Source: Actinomycetota bacterium (GTDB taxonomy: Bacteria > Actinomycetota > AC-67). From it: 7,921 nt of DNA. Of the stretch, positions 1-5,895 are shown in pieces. Where the stretch lies: positions 10,407 to 18,327 of the forward strand of contig VAYV01000104.1 of assembly GCA_005883175.1 (NCBI GenBank), written 5' to 3'. The translations under genes and the position numbers were made by a program. Below the pieces are notes generated by a model. It searched no databases and was not told the DNA's origin. It worked only from the letters and a program-made list of their open reading frames with translations. Position 1 is the stretch's first letter; each line of letters starts with the position of its first letter.

Positions 1-748
1 CCAGTCCCTTCACCCCGAGAAGAGGGCGAGAGAGATCGGGGTTCGTGTAGACCGCAGGCTTCAGCGAGACGACGCCGATGGTGAGCTGGAACGCGGTGGT
101 GTGCGCCCCGCTCGGAAGCGAGATGCGCTCGATCGGCGACCGCTGGTCGAACGTGATCGTCGCGTACATCGTCTTCCCATCGCGCGTGACGACGAGCCCG
201 TTCGATCCCCAAACGTCGTCGAGGACGCTCCACGCCGATGGATGGGTGCGCGGGATGCGGATCAGACCCGCATCAACGTCGTTCGAAACGTACGCGTCGC
301 CGTTGGGCGCGAACGCCAGACCATTCGCCATGTTGAAACCGGCGGCATAGACCTTCACGGTTCCCTTCGGATCGTCGCGCGAGAAGCGAACGACCGACGC
401 CTCCTTGGTTCGGAGGAGCGCGCCCTGGAACGAGTCGCCGGAGTTGGCGTAGATCAACCCATCCGGACCAACCGCCAACCCACCGGGACCCCCGGCGCCG
501 GTCAGCTCTTTCGCCGCCGGCGCCTCCGTCCCGTCCGGGGAGAAGCGGCGGATGCTGTCCGCCGACTGGTCGCTGATCCACAGCGACGACCCGTCGATCA
601 GCAGGTTCTCGAGCGTGTCGTTCCCGAGCTGCTTCCAGGTCTGGACCGATGCCGTGCCCGGGCAGGGGTCTTGCGTGATCGGGCCGGCCTTGGCCGTCGA
701 AAGCATGGAGGCGGCAAGGACCACAACGGCGATGAGGCGCGCGCGCAT
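1..748 (-). CDS. Secreted SMP-30/gluconolactonase-like beta-propeller protein (3' end beyond window)
   Basis: Read on the minus strand from ATG at 748, the frame stays open for 249 codons and leaves the window at position 1 without a stop. The first 21 residues form a signal peptide: Arg at 2 and 4, a hydrophobic core, and an AKA cleavage site before Gly22, so the protein is probably exported. The mature part has propeller-blade repeats typical of SMP-30/gluconolactonase/LRE proteins: an early ENLLIDG...LWISD segment around 47-60, GGLAVGPDGLIYANSG around 89-104, ANGLAFAPNGDAYVSND around 141-157, and SNGLVVTRDGKTMYATIT around 182-199. The N in the two NGL motifs and Glu47 sit where this family usually binds its divalent metal. 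Known members are lactonases or other metal-dependent hydrolases, and the substrate here cannot be told. It lies 40 bases after the GroES-like gene on the same strand and may be co-transcribed. No clear Shine-Dalgarno is seen; the signal peptide decides the start. Vgb/NHL-type propellers are the main alternative. Confidence 0.8.
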   Translation of the reverse strand, partial: MRARLIAVVVLAASMLSTAKAGPITQDPCPGTASVQTWKQLGNDTLENLLIDGSSLWISDQSADSIRRFSPDGTEAPAAKELTGAGGPGGLAVGPDGLIYANSGDSFQGALLRTKEASVVRFSRDDPKGTVKVYAAGFNMANGLAFAPNGDAYVSNDVDAGLIRIPRTHPSAWSVLDDVWGSNGLVVTRDGKTMYATITFDQRSPIERISLPSGAHTTAFQLTIGVVSLKPAVYTNPDLSRPLLGVKGL

Positions 749-788
749 GCCCAAAGGCTTCGCGGTCGGCCGGAGGTTCCCCTGCCGG

Positions 789-1130
789 CTACAGGTAGAG
801 GCCTGTTCCCCCGTCGAGCCGGTCGCTCGCGACTGCGTGCACGTCGCGCTCGCGGAGCAGCATGAAGTCTTCCCCGCGGATCTCGACCTCGAGCCCGCCG
901 TCGGGGAGGTGCAGGACGTGGTCGCCGGTCTCGATGCTCCGGACGTTCGGGCCGACGGCGACCACTTCCGACCAGATGCATCGTTTGGTGATGCTCGCCG
1001 CAGTCGCAGGGATCAGCAACCCGCCTTTGGACTGACGCTCGCCCTCGGGTTCTTTCCGCACGAGCACCCTGTCGGCGGTCATGCGGATCGACTGGGCGCT
1101 GGTGTCGGGGATGGGCTTGAGATCTGCCAT
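789..1130 (-). CDS. GroES-like co-chaperonin (divergent Hsp10 paralogue)
   Basis: This 113-residue protein has the Hsp10/GroES fold signature. RVLVRKEPEGE (21-31) is the first strand. SKGGLLIPATA (35-45) matches the mobile loop, with hydrophobic LLI at the GroEL-contact position. VVAVGPN (56-62), TGDHVL (68-73) and a VEIRGEDFMLLRERDVHAV block close the barrel. The GPN-to-GD segment is much shorter than in classical GroES, so the roof beta-hairpin appears to be missing. There are also about 15 extra N-terminal residues and a C-terminal tail ending GTGLYL. From memory, this architecture and tail occur in a second, solitary GroES-like family of actinobacteria, and no groEL lies in the window. 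Its role is unknown; a co-chaperonin for one GroEL paralogue is an inference. The start at 1130 gives MADLKPIP, like relatives; longer versions would run into the divergent hydrolase gene. No Shine-Dalgarno precedes it, and a leaderless start is possible. Confidence 0.88.
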   Translation of the reverse strand: MADLKPIPDTSAQSIRMTADRVLVRKEPEGERQSKGGLLIPATAASITKRCIWSEVVAVGPNVRSIETGDHVLHLPDGGLEVEIRGEDFMLLRERDVHAVASDRLDGGTGLYL

Positions 1131-1185
1131 GGCGTCAGTTTGCCACGCGGATCGAGGCGGCGTCTGGTCCGCTACCCTCACGGCC
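1131..1185. promoter_or_regulatory. Divergent promoter region, possibly with leaderless starts both ways
   Basis: This gap separates the GroES-like gene (minus) from the hydrolase gene (plus), so both promoters must lie in or near it. Neither start has a Shine-Dalgarno. On the plus strand TACCCT at 1173-1178 fits the TANNNT -10 pattern and ends 7 bases before the GTG at 1186. On the minus strand CAAACT (1142 to 1137) is a poorer -10 ending exactly 6 bases before the ATG at 1130. These spacings are those expected when transcription begins at or next to the start codon. A 10-bp perfect palindrome, CACGGCCGTG (1179-1188), covers the plus-strand start and could be an operator. No convincing -35 element is visible on either side. 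The short hexamers can occur by chance. Confidence 0.4.
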
Positions 1186-1986
1186 GTGCCGATGATCGAT
1201 GGACCCGACTGCGGGCTCTGGGTAGAGGTCGAAGGATCGGGTGAGCCCGTGACGGTGTTCGCCCACGGCGTGACGAGCTCGATCGCGGAGCTCGAGCCGC
1301 TCGCCGCGCGCGCACCGGGGACGCGCGTGCTCTTCGACTTCCGTGGACACGGCAGGAGCGAGTCACCCGACGAATCGGCCGGGTACGACCATGCGGCGAT
1401 GCGGCGGGATCTCGAGCTCGTCACGAAGCGCTACGAAGCCACGCAAGCGTTCGGGATCTCGATGGGCGCCGGCGCGATCCTCGGCCTCCTCGAAGACGAG
1501 CCCGATCGATTCCGGCGGCTCGCTTTCTTCATCCCGGCGTCGCTCGACGGGCCGAACGAAGGCTCACCCACCGTGTTCCCTGCGCTCGCGCACCTCCTCG
1601 AGACGTATCCACTCGACGAAGTCGTCGCCCGAACGATCGACGCGCCGGCGCAATCGTTGTTGTTCGAGAAGCGGCCCTACTGGCGGGCGCTGTGGCGTCA
1701 GCGCATCCTGCGCATGAACCGCGACGGCGTGCCGCGCGCGCTGCGCGCGTACGTGTCGGGAACGTTTCCCGTTCGAAACGCGGACGCATTACGCAGAGTC
1801 GACGCGCCCGCCCTCATCCTCGCGCACGAAAGCGATCCCATCCACGACGCGGCCGTCGCGCGCCGCCTCGCCTCGTTGCTCCCCAACGCGACCCTGCGGG
1901 TGTGGCCGGAGCCGCTCGCGATGTACGACGACCTCGGCTCGTTCGCTGCACTGATCGGCGCGTTCCTCAGCGGTTCGGACGTATGA
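1186..1986 (+). CDS. Alpha/beta-fold hydrolase, catalytic histidine apparently absent
   Basis: The family is shown by an oxyanion-hole segment VFAHGVTSS, the strand DFRGHGRSES, the nucleophile elbow GISMG (Ser90, counted from the ATG at 1192) and an acid-loop motif LILAHESDPIH (Asp215). A helical cap lies between about 115 and 195. In relatives the catalytic His follows a VFPE-like strand near the C-terminus. Here that place reads RVWPEPLAMYDD (236-247) with no His, and no other His lies downstream. Esterase, lactonase or haloperoxidase-like activity would need another general base, so a non-hydrolytic role is possible. Two starts are plausible: GTG at 1186 (266 residues), favoured by a -10-like element at leaderless spacing, and ATG at 1192 (264 residues). 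The frame is also open from 1081, but that would overlap the divergent GroES gene. The stop overlaps the next gene's start as ATGA, implying coupled translation. Confidence 0.85.
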   Translation: MPMIDGPDCGLWVEVEGSGEPVTVFAHGVTSSIAELEPLAARAPGTRVLFDFRGHGRSESPDESAGYDHAAMRRDLELVTKRYEATQAFGISMGAGAILGLLEDEPDRFRRLAFFIPASLDGPNEGSPTVFPALAHLLETYPLDEVVARTIDAPAQSLLFEKRPYWRALWRQRILRMNRDGVPRALRAYVSGTFPVRNADALRRVDAPALILAHESDPIHDAAVARRLASLLPNATLRVWPEPLAMYDDLGSFAALIGAFLSGSDV

Positions 1987-2732
1987 AGAAGGTCGCAGTC
2001 TTCCTCGCGATCGCGGCGCTCGCATCGTGCACGGCCGGCGGAACAACGAAGCAATCCGGCGTCCCGACCCTCAGGCTGCTCGCGGAGAATCTTCAGCTAT
2101 TCCCCGGCGCCGGTCAGGCCGTGCGGATCGGATTCCAGACGGCGACCGGTTCGGCCGACATCATCGCCGACCTGAAGCCGGACACCGCCGCCCTCGCCGT
2201 GTGCCCGCTCGCGGCGCTGGGAGCCGACCTCCCTCCGGTCACCACCTGCAAGGACGTCGGGAGCGGCGTCCGCGAAACGATCACCAGCGCGGGCCTCGCG
2301 GCCGTGGCGCTGGTCGTTTCCAGTGTCCCGACCGCGCGCGCGAACGTGCGCCTCGAATACGACGACGGAGGACACGCGATGTCGGTGCAGATCCCGTTCC
2401 TCGCGGCGCCGGACGCATCGGCTGCGTGTAAGGACAACGGCTGCAACCCGTTCTTCGAGCTGACGCCGCTGCGGAACGGCGCGTTCAACGCGACGGCGGC
2501 GTGGAAGGGGCCGGCAGGGACGCTCGTCATGCTGCAAGGCAGCGTCCTCGGCCGGTCGCTGACGGCGACCGGCATCCCCTACCGTGAAGCTGCGCGCGCC
2601 GACGGCCCGTCGCCACTGTCGATCACAACGAATCTCTCATCGCAAGCGGAGTACGGGCTGGTGATCACGCAGCCGCCCGGCCCCGCGGCGGCGCCGCTCG
2701 GCGACGTGATCTTGAACTCGACCTGGCCGTGA
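1983..2732 (+). CDS. Predicted lipoprotein of unknown function
   Basis: This 249-residue protein begins MKK, followed by a hydrophobic stretch and the lipobox LASC, so Cys16 should be lipidated after signal peptidase II cleavage. It would then be anchored to the outer face of the membrane. The mature part is rich in Ala, Thr and Val and looks beta-rich, with no motif I recognise. Four more cysteines form two close-set groups, Cys74 with Cys89 and Cys149 with Cys154 (CKDNGC), which suggests two disulfides in an exported protein. The acidic YDDGG (126-130) could be a turn or a metal site, but this is weak. The start overlaps the hydrolase stop by four bases (ATGA) with no Shine-Dalgarno of its own, so it is probably translated by coupling and may act with the hydrolase. 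It ends three bases before the convergent stress-protein stop. Lipoprotein status is confident; the function is unknown. Confidence 0.85.
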   Translation: MKKVAVFLAIAALASCTAGGTTKQSGVPTLRLLAENLQLFPGAGQAVRIGFQTATGSADIIADLKPDTAALAVCPLAALGADLPPVTTCKDVGSGVRETITSAGLAAVALVVSSVPTARANVRLEYDDGGHAMSVQIPFLAAPDASAACKDNGCNPFFELTPLRNGAFNATAAWKGPAGTLVMLQGSVLGRSLTATGIPYREAARADGPSPLSITTNLSSQAEYGLVITQPPGPAAAPLGDVILNSTWP

Positions 2733-2743
2733 CGCTCAGGTCG
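2719..2743. terminator. Possible bidirectional terminator hairpin at convergent stops
   Basis: CGACCTG at 2719-2725 and CAGGTCG at 2737-2743 form a perfect 7-bp inverted repeat with an 11-base spacer, extendable by a G-U pair. It spans the stop codons of both the lipoprotein gene and the convergent universal stress gene, as expected of a shared terminator where only three bases separate the genes. Neither strand shows a clear run of T after the stem, so an intrinsic terminator is not certain. Confidence 0.35.
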
Positions 2744-3098
2744 TCTTGACGATGAGGACGTTGCACGGCGCGTGATGCGAAACCTGGTTCGGCACGCTGC
2801 CGAGCAGGAACCGCTTCGCGCCGGTCATCCCCTTGTTGCCGACGACGATCAGGTCGACGTCGTCGTTCTCCGCGACCTCGAGGATCTTGTCGGCCGGATC
2901 GCCTTCTAGCGTCACCGTCTTCGGCTTGCCGCTCACCGCTTTCGCCGCAGCGGCGAGCACCTTCTCGCCTCGCTTGGGGTCACCGACGTGAACGAGGATG
3001 GTTTTGGCCTTCACGTTCTTCGCCAGATCAGCGCCGATCTCGACGGCGTGCATAGCGGTCTCCGACCCGTCCGTCGCGATCAAAATCCGCTTGTACAT
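2736..3098 (-). CDS. Universal stress protein (UspA family), short form
   Basis: This single-domain UspA-fold protein has 120 residues. It starts MYKRILIATDGSE, with Asp10 and Ser12 at the usual nucleotide-site positions, and ends with the ATP-binding signature G-x2-G-x9-G-S (Gly87, Gly90, Gly100, Ser101), followed by VSHHAPCNVLIV. It should therefore be of the ATP-binding type, probably dimeric and cytoplasmic. Such proteins support survival under starvation, oxygen limitation or other stress, but the specific role here is unknown. It is about 20 residues shorter than the usual 140; the missing part is the middle loop between strand 2 and helix 2, which the upstream copy retains. It lies 13 bases after the other Usp gene and is probably its second operon member. 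A weak GCGGGG precedes the ATG at 3098. Confidence 0.93.
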   Translation of the reverse strand: MYKRILIATDGSETAMHAVEIGADLAKNVKAKTILVHVGDPKRGEKVLAAAAKAVSGKPKTVTLEGDPADKILEVAENDDVDLIVVGNKGMTGAKRFLLGSVPNQVSHHAPCNVLIVKTT

Positions 3099-3111
3099 AG
3101 GAAACCCCGCT

Positions 3112-3537
3112 TCACTCGTTGGTCGTGTGAACGATCAGAACGTGACACGGCGCGTGGTGCGAGACAGCGTTGGGCACGCTGCCAAGCACGAACCGCTTCG
3201 CGCCTCCCATGCCGCGGTTCCCAACCACGATCACATCGGCGTTCTCCTCGTCGGCGACGTCGATGATCGCGTCGACCGGATTTCCCTCGCGGAGCACTGT
3301 GCGCAGCTTGACGTCCCCGCCGTAGCGCTTCTCCACGTCCTGCAGGATCGCCTTGCCGATCTCCGCAGTGTGCTGTGCCTCGGGCATGCCGAACGGCGGC
3401 GGAACGTCATCCGGCTGCTTGTAGGCGCTGACCACGATCAGCTCCGAGCCGCCGATCTTCGCCAGCTCGGTGGCGTGAGCCACCGCCGCCCCGGCCGTCC
3501 CCGACCCGTCGGTGCCCACCAAGATCCGCTGGAACAT
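3112..3537 (-). CDS. Universal stress protein (UspA family)
   Basis: This 141-residue single UspA domain has the family's usual length. The N-terminus MFQRILVGTDGSG carries Asp10 and Ser12. The C-terminal signature is complete: G-x2-G-x9-G-S at Gly106, Gly109, Gly119 and Ser120, followed by VPNAVSHHAPCHVLIVHT. ATP binding is therefore expected. It is the first gene of a two-gene Usp operon and is clearly a paralogue of the next gene: the last 40 or so residues are nearly the same in both, while the middle regions differ in length and sequence. A purine-rich Shine-Dalgarno (AGGAAGAAGGGGG) precedes the ATG at 3537, consistent with a separate transcript rather than read-through from the cyclase operon upstream. 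The exact stress signal cannot be inferred. Confidence 0.95.
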   Translation of the reverse strand: MFQRILVGTDGSGTAGAAVAHATELAKIGGSELIVVSAYKQPDDVPPPFGMPEAQHTAEIGKAILQDVEKRYGGDVKLRTVLREGNPVDAIIDVADEENADVIVVGNRGMGGAKRFVLGSVPNAVSHHAPCHVLIVHTTNE

Positions 3538-3541
3538 GCGG

Positions 3542-3554
3542 CCCCCTTCTTCCT
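3542..3554 (-). promoter_or_regulatory. Strong ribosome binding site for the first Usp gene
   Basis: Read on the minus strand, AGGAAGAAGGGGG ends four bases before the ATG at 3537. It is one of the two good Shine-Dalgarno sequences in the window and fixes the start of the Usp gene. Confidence 0.6.
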
Positions 3555-3568
3555 GAAACGCTGAGGTG

Positions 3569-3599
3569 ACGATATCGGCTCGAACTGCGACAAAGCCAA
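3569..3599 (-). promoter_or_regulatory. Candidate promoter of the Usp pair
   Basis: In the gap between the cyclase stop (3607) and the Usp start (3537), minus-strand TATCGT (3574 to 3569) fits a TANNNT -10 element. TTGGCT (3599 to 3594) is a loose -35 match at a rather long 19-base spacing. Transcription would begin near 3562, giving a leader of about 25 bases that includes the Shine-Dalgarno. This is the only noncoding space in which a Usp promoter could sit. The match is weak. Confidence 0.3.
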
Positions 3600-3606
3600 A
3601 AAGCTT

Positions 3607-5895
3607 TCAGCCCAACAGGCTTGATTCGAGGGCCGACGGATCGGTCCCTGCCGGCTGCTCGGCCAAGAGAGTGCGCGCCCGGTCGAGCGCCTCTGCCGCC
3701 TCGTCGTGCCGCCGCTGCGCGTCGAGCGTCTTCGCCAGGACCCCCAGCGCCCTGATCCTCTCCACGTCCCAGTCGGCCTCGTCGAGCAGGGACAGCTCGT
3801 CGCGGATCGTGGCTTCGGCGTCGGCGGCCTTGCCTGCGGTGACCAGCGCCGCGGCCAGGATCCGGAGGGCGAGGACGCGCGCGATCAACTCCTCGCCCGA
3901 CTCCTCGACGGCGGCGGCGGCCGTCTCCGCGGCTGCGACGGCGTCGCCCAGGTCGAGCTGGATCTCGGCCAACAGCGCGCGCGAGCGCGCCGTCGACACG
4001 AGGCCTACGTTCTGGCGCCCGAGCTTCTCTTCGAGCATGCGTCGCGCCTCCTCGAGCCGGCCTCGCGCGCGCAGGATGCTCGCCTGCAGCCACCGGACGC
4101 CGGCGCTGCCGTCCCAGATCCGCCCGAGCTCGCCGGCACCGAGGATCTCCTGAACCGACCATTCGGCTTCGTCGATGTTGCCTTCTTCGAACGCGAGCAG
4201 CGAGCGGGCGAACCGGAACTGGCCGAGGTAGAACGGATCGCCGAAAGACTCCGCCCAACGAGTACCGTCCTCGACATGCGCGCGCGCCGCCGCGGTGTCG
4301 CAGCGCAACAACGCGGCGACGAACAGCGGGTACCGGCCGATCGCTTGCACCCACGCCATGTTCGCGAAGCGCGAGCCATCCGTCCCGAGCGTCCCGCGCG
4401 CGATCGTCTCCGCCGACGTGAGGTTCCCGCGCGCGACCTCGACGTACGCGCGCAGGATCCGCATGAGCTCCAAGGCGAAACCGGCGTTCAGCAGATACTC
4501 GGGATGCTCGATCGTCAGGTGGCGCTCCAGCTCTTCAGCGAGGACACCGGCTTCCATCACCTCGCCGCGCAGGAGCAGCACCCACGCGCGCATCCGCCCC
4601 ATGAGCATCGCGGCCCAGCCGAGGTTCTGCAGGCTCCAGCCTTCGCCGCGGGGGTCCTGCAGATCGCGGTAGCGCGCGAGCGCCTGACGGAACCACAGCT
4701 GCGACGCCGACCAGTGCCCCAAGAACATGTCGAGCAGCCCGTGCGACCGCAGCCCCTCGGCTTCCTCGCGGTCGTCGCCGATCTCTTTCGCGATCTCCAG
4801 TGCATCTTCGAGCGGCCGTCGCGCGCCCTCCGCGTCGCCGCGCATGCGAAGCGAATCACCCCGGAGACGCAGGGCTTTCCCTTCTGCAGCCCGGTCGCCG
4901 AGACGGCGCGCGTCGGTGAGCGCCTGATCGAGGCTGTCCATCGCTGCTTCGTGCTGCCAGCTTCCGACGAGCGCCTCCGCCAAGCGGATCCGCAACGTCG
5001 TGCGGTCGGCGTCGTCGCCGGCGAACGCGAGCGCGCGCTCGTAGAACCCGGCGGCCGTCTGCGCGGCGTCCATGTCGTGCGACTGGTCGCCGGCACGCTC
5101 GAGATAGACGCGCGCCTTGGCCTCCGCCTCTTCGTCGGCACCACCGACGTCGCGCGCGAGAAGCGCGGCGCGCTCGAAGTGGTGCGCGATGAGGTCGTCG
5201 AACTCGCGCTCCTTCCCGGCTTCGCGACATACACCCTCGAGCCAGGCGCCGACGGCAGCGTGCTGCTGCGCCCGCACGTTCTTTGGAACCGAGTTGTACG
5301 CGACGTCGCGCACGAGCGCTTGACGGAAGCGATAGCCGATCTGGCCCGGCAGCACCGCCGCGTCCGAGCGCTCGATCAGCTCGCGCACCTCTTGCGCTTC
5401 CAACAGATCGGCCGCGTTCTCGACGCCGAGGACGCCGAGCGCGCCGGGCCACAGCTCGGCGCCGACCACGGCGGCGTCCTGGAGGAGCCGCTTCGACGCC
5501 GAAGGCAGCGCGTCAAGCCGCGCTGCCACGAGCGACTGGATGCTGCCGGGAACGGGAACGCCAGACTTCTCGGGGCCACGCGCGACGAGCAGCCGCGCGA
5601 GCTCCTCGAGGTAGAAGGGGTTCCCACCGGCGCGCTCGACGACGCTTTCGCGCAACGAATGCGGCAGCGTCGGCGCCAGTGCCTCAAGCATCTCGACGGC
5701 GCGGTCGCGCGGCAGCGGCCCCATCGGGATCGTGGCCGAGCCGACGCCGACGCTCCAGTCGGGGCGGCGCTCCAGAAGCTCGAGCCGGGACAGGCACAGG
5801 ATCAGCAGGGGGGCTCGCGAGGCGCCGAGCATCTTCTGGATGAAGTCCAGGACGGCGTCCTCCGCCCAGTGCAGCTCGTGGAACGCCAGAACGGG
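3607..5895 (-). pseudogene. Downstream part of broken cyclase/ATPase gene: AAA-ATPase C-half and TPR domain
   Basis: This stretch continues the cyclase-ATPase protein in another frame. Coding character is clean from about 5895 to the TGA at 3607, some 762 residues. The frame stays open up to 6234, but the part above 5895 is out-of-frame noise over the first half's coding sequence. It opens with the Walker B strand VLAFHELHWAED, then LLILCLSRLELLERRPDW, the AAA_16-type signature RAGGNPFYLEELARLL and FRQALVRDVAY. Beyond about residue 620 of the reconstructed protein it is a long run of paired helices typical of TPR repeats (for example AAGFYERALAFAGDD), ending ESSLLG. In intact relatives this half supplies ATP hydrolysis and a ligand- or partner-sensing arm that controls the cyclase. 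No convincing start with a Shine-Dalgarno exists; the first in-frame ATG (5832) lies after Walker B. As drawn it is probably not made, unless the frameshift is a sequence error. Confidence 0.8.

Noticed and set aside
101..1244. Plus-strand open frames over the left-edge region
   Set aside because: The minus strand here encodes a signal-peptide beta-propeller and a GroES-like protein, both with clear motifs; the plus frames are Arg/Ala-rich shadows.
1131..1424. N-terminal extension of the GroES-like protein to 211 residues
   Set aside because: It would lie antisense inside the hydrolase gene, has no GroES homology, and MADLKPIP at 1130 matches the expected family start.
3592..3622. Terminator after the cyclase gene
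   Set aside because: Only 4-5-bp stems are visible (AAAGC/GCTTT and AGCC/GGCT) near a run of five T on the minus strand, too weak to list as a feature.
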